Shown here piece after piece: positions 17,150 to 26,588 of a stretch of 46,291 nt of DNA. The position numbers and the translations under genes were made by a program. Below the pieces are notes generated by a model that had not been told where the DNA came from, searched no databases, and saw nothing but the letters and a program-made list of their open reading frames with translations. The stretch comes from Pirellula sp. (GTDB taxonomy: Bacteria; Planctomycetota; Planctomycetia; Pirellulales; Pirellulaceae): assembly GCA_021299695.1 (NCBI GenBank), contig JAJTEK010000033.1, positions 1 to 46,291 of the forward strand, written 5' to 3'. Positions within the stretch are counted from its first letter, which is position 1, and every line of letters starts with the position of its first letter.

Positions 17150-20100
17150 ATGCGAAGAATAACCAAACAAGCCCGCATCCTGCGGTTTGTATTACCCCTG
17201 TTTTTTTTCAGCGTGTGTTTGCCTATCGTTCGGGGGCAGAATATACCTTCGATTCTTCGACCTGTGGTTGCTAAGCCACCGGCGGTGGAGGAATCGGTTT
17301 TGGTTCGCCGGGAGTTGCCAGCAACGAGCAATCAATGGCTGAGTCTTCGTCAAACGCTCGCCTTGAATTTCAACAAACAACTCTTCGCGCATCCGGCTAA
17401 GGCCGACGCGATGTTGCTCCAGGTCGATCAGGAATCGGTCCTCTTGGAGTTTGACACCAACAAGCGAATGCTCAGGATTGAAGGGGCGGCAAGGCCCGTG
17501 GAGTCTTTGGCGAAGCTTGCGCTTGCACATACCCATGAGTCCCAAGTGTCGAAAGATCGTGCGTTTCGGATTCAGAAGCTCAATGTTCGCGGACAAGTCG
17601 CGATGGCGGCCTTCTCTAGCGGTAGGATCGCAGGGACAAGTGGCTCGGCGATCCAGTCCGGCGTGCGGCTCGCAAGCGGAGCTCAGGAACCGGTCAAGGC
17701 CCCTTCGGACGAGCCCCCAGATCGCTTGCCGTTGCCTCAGTTCGAGGGTGTGCAGATCGAGATGTTGCCTGAGCTCGATGCGGTGATTTTGAGAGGTCGC
17801 GATCAGCAACTGACGGACCTTTCGGAGATCATCAAAAGGCTCGACCAGGCTAGCCGCGAGAGCAAACCGACGATCGAGGTAGTTCCTCTGCAGCATGTGA
17901 ATTCCGAGTCGATGTCAAAACTGATCGATGACATACAGGAAAAATTCATCGGGACAAGGCAGGGGCGAGTTACGGTTTCGCCTCTGGTTTCTCCCAACGC
18001 TCTGTTGCTCATCGGTTGGGGCGAGTCGCTCGATCTGATGAAGCAATTGATCCAGCAATTGGATCAGCCGACCAAGGATGATAAGTCCTTGGCTGTCCTG
18101 CCGCTCAAGCATGCGACGGCGTCGGAAGTGCAGACCCAACTCCAATCCTTCTACAAAGGCAAGGAGGGACTCGCCCCGGTGATCAATTCGTTTGCCGATA
18201 GCCGCAGCAATGCGATCATCGTCAATGGATCGCCAAGAGACATCGCAGAGATCAAAAAACTCCTCGAGCAGATGGATGTCCCTCGCAATGGGATGTTGCA
18301 AGCAGCCCGGGTGTTTCAGATTCGCTACAACTTGGCCAGCGACATCGCACAAGCCTTGGAAGATGCATTGGCCACTACGACAGCCGACCGCAATAAGACC
18401 CTGCAATTGGTCGATCAAAACGGAGAGCCCATCGCCACGGGAGGAGTTCTAGGCGCGACCAAAATCACGGTCAACGAACGCAACAACACGTTGATCGTCG
18501 CAAGTACACCCGAGACGCTCCCCTTGATCGAGCAATTCATCGAGCAATTGGATACGCCCGGTGCGGTGGCCAAGATCAAAATCTTCTCGATCAAAAATGG
18601 GGATGCTAGCAGCTTGGTCGAGACCCTCAGGGCCTTGATCCCATCGGCGAATTCCACGACCGGGGCCTCGGTAGGCCCACAGCTTTCGAGCAACCCGGAC
18701 GACAATTCGCTCCTGGGGTTGCGTTTTACCGTCGACACCCGAGGAAATAACATTATCGCGATCGGCTCGGATGGGGATCTAAAGATTGTCGAAGCGCTGA
18801 TCTTGCGCCTCGACGAGGCGGAAGCATCCAAGCGGAAAAGTACGGTGTATCAACTCAAGAACTCACCGGCGATCGATGTCGCAACGGCGATCAATCAGTT
18901 CCTGCAAAGCAAAAGGATCGTGGAGCTGGCAGCTCCGGGAGTGACCAATCCGTTTGACCAATTGGAACGCGAGGTAGTCGTCGTTCCTGAGCCGGTCCAA
19001 AACAAACTGATCCTCAGCGCCACTCCGAGGTATTACGATGAGATTTCGCAGTTGATTCAGCGGCTCGACGAGCAACCACCTCAGGTGATGATCCAAGTCA
19101 TGATCGCAGAGATTTTGCTAGGGAACACCGATGAATTCGGGATCGAAATGGGAATTCAAGACTCGGTGCTCTTCGATCGAAGCCTGCTGGGGAACCTCGT
19201 CACGACCACGGCGACGACCACGACCTCGACCCCCGCTGGTGTCGTGACGGCTACGAGCCAAGATATCGTGGCCGCGACGAATGAGCCCGGTTTCAATTTC
19301 AACAACCAGCCTTTAGGCAACAGTGGGTCATCCAAAGCCCTGCAAAACGCGGGTACCGTCGGGGGCCAAGGGTTATCGAATTTCGCGGTAGGGCGATCCA
19401 ACGATGAGCTTGGTTTCGGGGGGTTGGTCCTCTCGGCTAGCAGTCAGAACGTAAGCTTCTTGTTGCGGGCCCTTCAGGAAACCCGCCGCTTGGAAATTCT
19501 CTCGCGACCTCAGGTGCTCACGTTGGACAACCAGCAAGCGTTTATTCAGGTCGGGCAAAGAGTTCCGCGAATCGCTAGCACAAGCGTCAATCAGTTCGGT
19601 GTCCAAAACCAATTGACACTAGAAAACGTTGGCTTGATTATCGGAGTTACACCCCGAATCAGTCCCGAAGGCAATGTGGTCATGGAGATCGATGCGGAAA
19701 AATCAAAGCTCGGTCCCGAAGCCGAAGGTATTCCGATTTTTATCGCTCAGGACGGATCGGTCGTTCGATCCCCCCGTATCGATACCATCACAGCCCAAGC
19801 GACTGTCAGTGCCGCCGATGGAGAAACCATAATCCTCGGTGGGCTGATTGCCAGATCCACAAGAACACGGCATCGCCAAGTCCCCTGGCTAGGCGACATT
19901 CCCATTCTCAAGTACCTCTTCAGCTACGACTACTTCGACGAAAATCGGACCGAGTTGCTCATCATCATGACTCCCCATATCGTGCGAAATCCCGGGGATA
20001 TGGAGCGACTCAAGCAAGCCGAATTCGCTCGGATGAGTTGGTGCGAAGCGGATATCTTCGCCATGCATGGGGACGTCTTTCCCCGAACCGGATTGATGCA

Positions 20101-20368
20101 TGATTGGCAAGAGGAGGATGATTCCGTTCCGGTCATCTACCCAGACCTTGATCCCCGAGGCGCATTGCAACCCTCGGCTACGACGCCCCATGGATCTACC
20201 CTTGAATCCCTCTTAGAACCGAACCTCGGTTCCAGCGAGTATTCGAACCAACTGCCTGCCCCGACTCAGCTCACCCCGACGGAGAAGCCCCCGACGGAGA
20301 AGCCATCGACGGAGAAGCCATCGGCTGGACTTTTGAGATTGCCCCGAACGATCAAACCCTCACGTTAG
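17150..20368 (+). CDS. Type II/IV secretion-type secretin (GspD family) with multiple N1-like domains
   Basis: 1072 residues, long for GspD (about 650-750). It has a signal peptide (LRFVLPLFFFSVCLPIVRG). Between about 200 and 640 there are at least five N1/N2-type KH-like repeats, each starting with a strand such as EVVPLQHVNSESM, LAVLPLKHATASEV, ARVFQIRYNLASDI, KIKIFSIKNGDASSL or STVYQLKNSPAIDV. The pore-forming secretin domain follows (VMIQVMIAEILLG at about 645, LSRPQVLTLDNQQAFIQVG at about 785, VPWLGDIPILKYLF at about 910). A Thr/Ser/Pro tail with TEKP repeats ends the protein. SD AGAGGA precedes the ATG. It forms an outer-membrane export channel or pilus pore. The partner assembly ATPase and platform genes are not in the window. 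Confidence 0.93.
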   Translation: MRRITKQARILRFVLPLFFFSVCLPIVRGQNIPSILRPVVAKPPAVEESVLVRRELPATSNQWLSLRQTLALNFNKQLFAHPAKADAMLLQVDQESVLLEFDTNKRMLRIEGAARPVESLAKLALAHTHESQVSKDRAFRIQKLNVRGQVAMAAFSSGRIAGTSGSAIQSGVRLASGAQEPVKAPSDEPPDRLPLPQFEGVQIEMLPELDAVILRGRDQQLTDLSEIIKRLDQASRESKPTIEVVPLQHVNSESMSKLIDDIQEKFIGTRQGRVTVSPLVSPNALLLIGWGESLDLMKQLIQQLDQPTKDDKSLAVLPLKHATASEVQTQLQSFYKGKEGLAPVINSFADSRSNAIIVNGSPRDIAEIKKLLEQMDVPRNGMLQAARVFQIRYNLASDIAQALEDALATTTADRNKTLQLVDQNGEPIATGGVLGATKITVNERNNTLIVASTPETLPLIEQFIEQLDTPGAVAKIKIFSIKNGDASSLVETLRALIPSANSTTGASVGPQLSSNPDDNSLLGLRFTVDTRGNNIIAIGSDGDLKIVEALILRLDEAEASKRKSTVYQLKNSPAIDVATAINQFLQSKRIVELAAPGVTNPFDQLEREVVVVPEPVQNKLILSATPRYYDEISQLIQRLDEQPPQVMIQVMIAEILLGNTDEFGIEMGIQDSVLFDRSLLGNLVTTTATTTTSTPAGVVTATSQDIVAATNEPGFNFNNQPLGNSGSSKALQNAGTVGGQGLSNFAVGRSNDELGFGGLVLSASSQNVSFLLRALQETRRLEILSRPQVLTLDNQQAFIQVGQRVPRIASTSVNQFGVQNQLTLENVGLIIGVTPRISPEGNVVMEIDAEKSKLGPEAEGIPIFIAQDGSVVRSPRIDTITAQATVSAADGETIILGGLIARSTRTRHRQVPWLGDIPILKYLFSYDYFDENRTELLIIMTPHIVRNPGDMERLKQAEFARMSWCEADIFAMHGDVFPRTGLMHDWQEEDDSVPVIYPDLDPRGALQPSATTPHGSTLESLLEPNLGSSEYSNQLPAPTQLTPTEKPPTEKPSTEKPSAGLLRLPRTIKPSR

Positions 20369-20483
20369 ATATCCCGCCTGCGTGTCTGCCCTGGTCCATC
20401 CTCATCGAACCGCATCGACAAACCTCCAAATACACCATGGCCCCCCTTCGCAGTACAAACACACCAAAGCCAAGGAACCCGCG

Positions 20484-21608
20484 ATGAAACGTCGATACTC
20501 CTTTCGAAGGAGCCTGGGAATGCTGATGCTCTTGGCCGCGATACCATTGCCCTCGGGATGCCAATTCGCACCTAAAAAGACTCCAGCAGGTTGGAGTTGG
20601 ACCGAAGAAGAAAAACCAGTTGTCCCTGAACGGATCTTGGCGATTTGGACCGATACGGTCTTGCGGCAGCCCAACCAACCAGGCGTTCGAGGATTCGGTG
20701 GACGGGTCTTTTTCTACGATAAAGAGCAAAACGACCCGATCGAGGTCGACGGTAAGCTTGTGGTCTTTGTTTTCGATGCGGACGATCAAGATCCTGAGAA
20801 TCAAAAACCACTTCGCAAATACGTCATCGATGCTGATGATTTCGCCAAGCACATGAGCAAAACATCGAGAGGGCCCGCCTATAGCGTTTGGTTGCCCTGG
20901 GGTGATGTGAAAGGTCCGACCAAAAAACTCAGTATCATCGCGCGCTACGAAGGTCGTCATGGAGGCACCACCCTTTCGGATCCAACGATGAAACTACTCC
21001 CAGGGGTGGAGGCCAGAACTCCTAAGACGATGACTCCCCAGGGAGGCTCTCCGAGCGACAAACCCTTAGCCCAAAACGAGGCGCGGAACTCAGCTCAGGA
21101 TGCTCTGCCCCAGGACTCCGACGCTTCCCAGGTCTCCCAGGGGGTCCAAAGAGCCAGTTACATCCAAGCCCCCAACAGCATCACGCCCGATCTGATCCAA
21201 ACGCCCGAGACCAATCGCCGCACCGAAACGATCGAAGTACCCCCATCTTTCCAAAGGCATTTTCAAACTTCCGATGCCACGGGCCGCAATGCTACGAATG
21301 CTTTACCATCGAACGCTCTCGAGCCACAAATCACTCGCTCTCAGGTTACCACCGAGGTCATCGATGCTCGGAGCCAGAAACTCGGTACGTTTAAAAAAGC
21401 CTTTTCCGAGTCAAGCGGATTGTCTAGTACAAGCGGATTGCCTACTGGCGGTTCGGTCAGTAGCGGGCAGAGTCGTCCGATGAACAAATCGATGACCAGC
21501 AGGCTCGAAGTCCTGCGCAGTGGGAAATCGATCAGCAAGAAAACCGCTGACCATGCTTCCGAAGAAGAGTCGGAATCTCCGAGCGCGCTTTCGAACGCGA
21601 ATCCCTAA
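20484..21608 (+). CDS. Lipoprotein of unknown function downstream of the secretin
   Basis: 374 residues from the ATG at 20484, chosen because AAGGAA lies 8 nt upstream and the protein then starts with a lipoprotein signal (RRSLGMLMLLAAIPLPSGC, lipid-anchored Cys about 26). Residues 30-175 form a compact domain (PERILAIWTDTVLRQP, GFGGRVFFYDKE, VFVFDADDQ, SVWLPWGDVKG) that looks like a conserved planctomycete module. Residues 180-374 are low-complexity, rich in Ser/Thr/Gln/Pro and probably disordered. It sits 115 nt after the secretin on the same strand, so a pilotin-like or accessory role is possible but only inferred from position. Confidence 0.82.
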   Translation: MKRRYSFRRSLGMLMLLAAIPLPSGCQFAPKKTPAGWSWTEEEKPVVPERILAIWTDTVLRQPNQPGVRGFGGRVFFYDKEQNDPIEVDGKLVVFVFDADDQDPENQKPLRKYVIDADDFAKHMSKTSRGPAYSVWLPWGDVKGPTKKLSIIARYEGRHGGTTLSDPTMKLLPGVEARTPKTMTPQGGSPSDKPLAQNEARNSAQDALPQDSDASQVSQGVQRASYIQAPNSITPDLIQTPETNRRTETIEVPPSFQRHFQTSDATGRNATNALPSNALEPQITRSQVTTEVIDARSQKLGTFKKAFSESSGLSSTSGLPTGGSVSSGQSRPMNKSMTSRLEVLRSGKSISKKTADHASEEESESPSALSNANP

Positions 21609-21921
21609 TCGCTTGTTCGTTCGTCGCATCGGATTTCGTCGTACTCGTACTCGAGATCTGTTCGAACTGCAGCGCTGCCGATCGTTGATCGAGGCGGTTC
21701 GCGGTAACTTGCGGACCAATAGGTCGGATTGCTACACTGGGTCGATTTGAGTACGAGAAAACGCACGAACAAAGTGGTGCACCAAAGCCGGCGTCGGTGC
21801 GTTGTTAACTCTTAGAATCGTGGTCTCCGGCGGTATTGGTGACCACGGTCGAACAACCCTGAGCTTACCGCTCGCACGCCCAAAGGAGTTCCAATCGGCA
21901 AGCCGATGAGCCCTTGGGCAC
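21609..21921. other. Convergent intergenic region with promoter-like element and hairpin
   Basis: 313 bases between the lipoprotein (+) and the S41 protease (-) stops. TTGCGG (21709-21714) and TACACT (21733-21738), 18 nt apart, resemble a sigma-70 promoter on the plus strand, although no plus-strand gene follows for 1.5 kb. A 7-bp stem CGTGGTC/GACCACG (21819-21825 and 21841-21847, 15-nt loop) and a tight ATCGGC-AA-GCCGAT hairpin (21894-21907) follow. No T-run is seen. A small RNA is possible but unproven. Confidence 0.3.
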
Positions 21922-23247
21922 CTAGAGATCTCTGGGTGCGGAATTCCGCGACGTCATGGCTTGGAGGATTTCGATCGCACGAACCAATTGGGGGTCCTGA
22001 GTGATTTGTCGGTCGTCGGGGTCATCGACTTTGGATAAGGGGTGATTGGCAAGGGCTCCATTTCTCAAAGGGTCACTGCGACGGCGCCTTCTCTCGATGG
22101 CTTGGCGGTTTTGTTCCTGGCTCAGGAGAACCTCGGCTCCTTCACTAGGCAGGCCTCCCCAAGGGTCCGAATCGGTGTCCTTAGGTTTGCGGTGGATCCT
22201 CTGGCCGTTTGGGGGGAAATAGTAAGCGGTCGTGAATCGAATGGCCGCTCGGCCACCTTCGACCGGAATGATGCTCTGGACGCTTCCTTTCCCGTAGGAT
22301 CGTTGGCCCACAATCACAGCGCGCTGGTGGTCCTTCAAGCATGCGGCGACGACTTCGCTGGCGCTTGCTGAATTGCTGTTGATCAGCACCGCGATTGGAA
22401 TGCTGCTTGGAACGACCGTTCCTCGTTGCGCGTCGATCGATTCGATGCTGATTTGTCCTCGGCCCTGGGTCGAGACAATCCTCCCCTCGTCGAGAAACAG
22501 ATCGCAGACCTCGATAGCAGCTTGTAGCAATCCCCCCCCGTTGTCGCGAAGATCGAGGATGACCGCATCGATTTTCCCCTCGAGTGACTTCAAAGCGGAT
22601 TCGATTTCGCGAGCGGTTCTCTCTCCGAAGAGGTCTGAGTGAATGTAGGCGATTTGCGGAGCGAATTGGAGTTGAAAATCCCACGTTCCATCGGCGCGTC
22701 GCCGATCGCCTGTGACGCTCTCGACCTCGACAAATTCCCGTGTGGCCTGGATGTTCAAGCGCTCCCCGGCCCGATCGATCCCTAAAAGAACGTTGGATCC
22801 GACTGCCCCAGAAATCTTCTTGGAAACCTCCGAAGTGTCCATCGAACGCACGTCGATGCCATCGACTTGGACGATCAAGTCTCCTGGCATCAGCCCGGCA
22901 CGGAAGGCAGGGGAATTGAACAACGTGGTTATGACGGTGATCTCGGGCCGGATCGGCGGGCCTTCGACCTGAACCCCCAGACCTGCGAAACGCTGCTCGA
23001 AGACCGCGTTGAAACGCCCGAGGGAATCCTCGGAGACAAACGATGAGTGCGGGTCGAGCGACTCGAGCATCCCCTGCATGGCCGCTTGCTTTAGGTCCGC
23101 TTGTGAAATCGGATCGACGTAGGAGTCGGTGATGATTTCGATGGCATAGGCCACATCTCGGCCGGGTCGATAGCGGGCTGCATTGAAGTAGCACGCTAGG
23201 CACAAAGCTAAGCCTACAAAGAGTATTTTCAGGCTCTTTCCACTCAT
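21922..23247 (-). CDS. S41-family C-terminal processing protease with PDZ domain
   Basis: 441 residues. An N-terminal membrane anchor or signal (ILFVGLALCLACYF) precedes a short helical region, a PDZ domain (about 88-175: GLGVQVEG, NSPAFRAGLMPGDLIVQVDG) and the S41 protease core (DLRDNGGGLLQAAIEV; INSNSASASEVVAACLKDH; GQRSYGKGSVQ). By comparison with E. coli Tsp spacing, Ser295 and Lys320 form the catalytic dyad. The family trims C-termini of periplasmic proteins. The C-terminal 100 residues are Arg-rich and unusual. It is divergent from the helicase gene, with 77 nt between starts. Confidence 0.93.
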   Translation of the reverse strand: MSGKSLKILFVGLALCLACYFNAARYRPGRDVAYAIEIITDSYVDPISQADLKQAAMQGMLESLDPHSSFVSEDSLGRFNAVFEQRFAGLGVQVEGPPIRPEITVITTLFNSPAFRAGLMPGDLIVQVDGIDVRSMDTSEVSKKISGAVGSNVLLGIDRAGERLNIQATREFVEVESVTGDRRRADGTWDFQLQFAPQIAYIHSDLFGERTAREIESALKSLEGKIDAVILDLRDNGGGLLQAAIEVCDLFLDEGRIVSTQGRGQISIESIDAQRGTVVPSSIPIAVLINSNSASASEVVAACLKDHQRAVIVGQRSYGKGSVQSIIPVEGGRAAIRFTTAYYFPPNGQRIHRKPKDTDSDPWGGLPSEGAEVLLSQEQNRQAIERRRRRSDPLRNGALANHPLSKVDDPDDRQITQDPQLVRAIEILQAMTSRNSAPRDL

Positions 23248-23324
23248 TTTTGTCCAACTCGGATCGAATCAGTCCGTGCCACTAGGTCTCCTGCCAGCAG
23301 GGCGTTTGTGCTACGATTACCGGG

Positions 23325-25805
23325 ATGAATTCCCATAAGCCCAGCGATCGCGATTCCATTGTATCCGAATATTTCGAGCGATTGCCCTATACGCCCTACC
23401 CGGTCCAAGAAGACGCCCTGATCGCTTGGTTTTCATCGGATCAAGGCGTCCTGGTCTGCGCTCCGACAGGTACCGGAAAAACCTTGATCGCCGAGGGGGC
23501 CATTTACGAAGCCCTCCGTACGGGGCGCAAATGCTACTACACCACCCCCCTGATCGCACTTACGGACCAGAAGCTCCAGGAGTTGCAGTCGGCAGCCGTC
23601 CGTTGGGGGTATCCAGCAAGCTCCATTGGGTTGGTCACTGGCAATCGAAAAGTGAATCCCAACGCGCCGGTCCTGGTGGTCGTCGCTGAGATTTTGCTCA
23701 ACCGGCTTTTGCAACAAGACCAAACTTGGGTCGAGGGGGTCGACTCGGTGATCATGGATGAGTTCCATAGTTTTAATGATCCCGAAAGAGGCATCGTCTG
23801 GGAGCTGAGCATTGGAATGCTTCCCAAGCAGGTGCGACTGATGCTCCTGTCGGCCACCATCGGTAATAGTGTCGAGTTTTGCTCATGGCTCAACCGAGCT
23901 CACGGCAGGAACCTGGAATTGGTTCAAGGCACCGAGCGCAAAGTGCCTTTGCAATTCGAATGGGTCGAAGATCTGTACTTGGACGAGCAGCTCGAAAAAA
24001 TCGCCGAAGGAGATGAGGTTCGACGTAGGACTCCTGGATTGGTTTTCTGTTTCAATCGTGACCAATGCTGGCAAGTCGCCGAGTTGCTCAAAGGTCGGCG
24101 GCTGATCGATAAAGAGCGTCAAGGGTTGATCACCAAGCGGCTCGAGGGGATTCCCCTAGGCGAGGGGGCAGGTCCGAAGATCAAGCAAATTTTGATCCGC
24201 GGGGTCGGGATCCATCATGCGGGGATCATGCCCAAGTACCGTCGATTGGTCGAGCAACTGTTCCAGGAAAAGCTCTTGAGTGTCTGTGTTTGTACCGAGA
24301 CCTTATCGGCTGGGATCAACTTACCGGCCCGATGCGTGGTGCTGCCGAGTTTGGTCAAAGGTCCTTATGGCAAAAAGAAACTGATCGATTCAGCCTCGGC
24401 CCAACAGATTTTTGGTCGAGCTGGGCGACCCCAATTCGACCGCGAAGGCTTCGTCTATGCGCTTGCACATGAAGACGATGTGAAGTACTACCGATGGAAA
24501 CTGCAATACGATCAGATCCCAGAGGACACCAAGGATCCTGGTTTGCTCAAGGCCAAGAAGCAACTCAAGAAGAAGATGCCCACGCGCCGTCAAGGTGAGA
24601 CGTATTGGAACAAAGAGCAGTTTCAAAAATTGGTGATCGCGCCTGCGGCGAATCTATCGAGCCGTGGTCCCTTGCCCTGGAGGCTTCTGGCCACGATGCT
24701 ACGTGAGAACCCAGAGGTTCAGCCCTTGCGGGATTTGGTCGGCCGACGCTTGCTCGCCCCGCTCGATATTGCCAAGGGCCAAAAAGAGCTCAACCAGATG
24801 CTCGTAACCCTATGGACAGCCGGTTTCATCGATGTGACGCCCAAACCCAGCATCGCGAAAAACCCTACGATTTCCAGTGGCAGTAAAGCACCTCCGAAGG
24901 AGACCCTCGCCGGGTTGCTCCGCTCTGCTTTGGCTTCCCAGTTGCAGGTCACCGACAGCCAAGACTCCGAAGAAGACGAGGAGCATCCCATCGAGGCAAC
25001 GACCGACGAAGCCGCTTCGCGAGGATACGATTTGGAGAGTTATCGTCCCGAGCGAATCATCCCCAAACCTCGGCTTGAACTCCTGAGCGAACTTCGTAGC
25101 CTCAATCCTATCTATGGTTTGTACCTGATCCAGCAAATGCAATTTGCCGATCCAATCGAGCGGGTGCAAGCTTTGGAAAGTGTTTTGGAGTTGCCCGCAA
25201 ACATCAGCAAGCTCGCCCCGGTGCCCGGGCCCGACGAACTGCCTTTTGGTCCCTTGGCCCAGCAGCACTTGCATCCTCGTTTGCTCGAACTCGGACTCGC
25301 CGGAGTCCAAGAAATCACCGGCCAAGCCTCCGACGACGAGGAAAGCCAGGAGGATACCGAGGCATCGAAGGATCCGTACGGACAGCGCTGGCGACCGCCA
25401 CCGAAGCCTATGGCACTCGGGGAAAAGCTTCGACGGATGTTCGATTACGATTTCCCAGGAGTGCATGACGTGTATACACGTAGCGTTTGGGTCGTCGGTG
25501 AATTGCTCTCCTTTGAATGCGATTTCAATAAGTACATCGTGACCCGAGGGCTACAGAAACATGAGGGCATGCTGTTTCGCCATGTCTTGAGATTTGTACT
25601 CTTGGTCAACGAAATTAGCTGCATCGCGCCGCAAGACTCGACGCCGGAGGATTGGGAAGAGCCTTTCGACTCCCTCGCAGAGCGACTGATGGAATGTTGC
25701 CGTCGAGTCGATCCTGAAAGCACCGATGCATTGGTCCAGGAGTTGACCGACAGGCAAAGTCGCATCGTACACGGACGCGGCACTTCAAGTCAGTCGGCAC
25801 CATGA
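23325..25805 (+). CDS. Ski2-like DEAD/DEAH-box helicase
   Basis: 826 residues of superfamily 2. Walker A is APTGTGKT (46-53), motif II is DEFH (about 145-148), motif III is SAT (176-178), and motifs V/VI are ETLSAGINLPAR and QIFGRAGRPQFDREG. The DEFH box and the Ski2-style 'CTETLSAGINLPARCVV' segment place it near Ski2/Mtr4-like or Lhr-type helicases rather than RecQ. The C-terminal 400 residues contain an acidic insertion (about 540-570 and 665-685, runs of Asp/Glu) and no recognised domain. The start at 23325 has only a weak SD. An RNA- or DNA-unwinding role is likely; the substrate is unknown. Its stop overlaps the TauE gene start (ATGA). Confidence 0.9.
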   Translation: MNSHKPSDRDSIVSEYFERLPYTPYPVQEDALIAWFSSDQGVLVCAPTGTGKTLIAEGAIYEALRTGRKCYYTTPLIALTDQKLQELQSAAVRWGYPASSIGLVTGNRKVNPNAPVLVVVAEILLNRLLQQDQTWVEGVDSVIMDEFHSFNDPERGIVWELSIGMLPKQVRLMLLSATIGNSVEFCSWLNRAHGRNLELVQGTERKVPLQFEWVEDLYLDEQLEKIAEGDEVRRRTPGLVFCFNRDQCWQVAELLKGRRLIDKERQGLITKRLEGIPLGEGAGPKIKQILIRGVGIHHAGIMPKYRRLVEQLFQEKLLSVCVCTETLSAGINLPARCVVLPSLVKGPYGKKKLIDSASAQQIFGRAGRPQFDREGFVYALAHEDDVKYYRWKLQYDQIPEDTKDPGLLKAKKQLKKKMPTRRQGETYWNKEQFQKLVIAPAANLSSRGPLPWRLLATMLRENPEVQPLRDLVGRRLLAPLDIAKGQKELNQMLVTLWTAGFIDVTPKPSIAKNPTISSGSKAPPKETLAGLLRSALASQLQVTDSQDSEEDEEHPIEATTDEAASRGYDLESYRPERIIPKPRLELLSELRSLNPIYGLYLIQQMQFADPIERVQALESVLELPANISKLAPVPGPDELPFGPLAQQHLHPRLLELGLAGVQEITGQASDDEESQEDTEASKDPYGQRWRPPPKPMALGEKLRRMFDYDFPGVHDVYTRSVWVVGELLSFECDFNKYIVTRGLQKHEGMLFRHVLRFVLLVNEISCIAPQDSTPEDWEEPFDSLAERLMECCRRVDPESTDALVQELTDRQSRIVHGRGTSSQSAP

Positions 25806-26557
25806 ACTTAGATCCCTCGATGCTATCGATCGGAGCTTGGATGCTTCTGGCGACGGCGGCATTTGGAATCGGGATCACCAAGAGTGGTTTCTCGGGTGTG
25901 AGCTTAGTCCACGTCCTGATCTTCGCCTATGTCTTTGGCGCTAAGGCATCGACGGGAATCGTCCTACCGATGCTCATCGCAGGGGACACCATGGCGATGC
26001 TGATGTTCGGTCAGCATGCCGATTGGCGGTATGTGCGACGAATGTTTCCCCCCGCATTTCTAGGGGTCGTCGCCGCTTGGCTGTTGATGGACGTCATGAG
26101 CGAATCGTTTTATCGTCCCACGATTGGCTGTATCATTCTGGCTCTAGCGGTCATGCAGCTTGCGCGAAAGTTCAAAGAAGAGTGGTTTACCAACATTCCG
26201 CACAGCCCATGGTTTGCATGGGTCATGGGCATTTTAGTGGGAATCACGACGATGCTGGCCAATGCCGCTGGACCTGTCTACGGGTTGTTTTTGATTGCGA
26301 TCGGGCTGCCCAAAAAGGAGTTTGTAGGGACGGCCGCTTGGTTTTTCTTGCTGCTGAACCTGATCAAGATCCCTTTTAGCTGGAACCTCGGGCTTATTCG
26401 ACTCGAGACCTTACTTTTGAATGTCGTCTTGCTGCCTGGAATCTATATCGGGCTCATCGCAGGAGCGAAGATTGCCAAGCGTATCGGACAGCGGGAATTT
26501 GAGGCTGCGATCATCGTCCTTGCGGCTCTGGCCGGGACCCACATGCTCTTGTTCTAG
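25802..26557 (+). CDS. TauE/SafE-family (sulfite/organosulfur exporter-like) membrane protein
   Basis: 251 residues, almost entirely hydrophobic, with about seven or eight transmembrane segments arranged as two homologous halves. The family's loop motifs are seen: FGIGITKSGFSGVSL in the first repeat and GITTMLANAAGPVYGLFLIA in the second. The family (DUF81) moves small anions such as sulfite, sulfoacetate or taurine-derived compounds; the substrate cannot be predicted. The ATG overlaps the helicase stop by 4 nt (ATGA), so it is translationally coupled despite no functional link. Convergent with the DUF1559 gene. Confidence 0.92.
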   Translation: MNLDPSMLSIGAWMLLATAAFGIGITKSGFSGVSLVHVLIFAYVFGAKASTGIVLPMLIAGDTMAMLMFGQHADWRYVRRMFPPAFLGVVAAWLLMDVMSESFYRPTIGCIILALAVMQLARKFKEEWFTNIPHSPWFAWVMGILVGITTMLANAAGPVYGLFLIAIGLPKKEFVGTAAWFFLLLNLIKIPFSWNLGLIRLETLLLNVVLLPGIYIGLIAGAKIAKRIGQREFEAAIIVLAALAGTHMLLF

Positions 26558-26588
26558 AGCATACTGGTACGATGCACATTCCTTGAAG

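Noticed and set aside
22181-23257. 358-codon minus-strand frame, Arg-rich
   Set aside because: A different frame of the S41 protease gene with composition typical of an out-of-frame reading.
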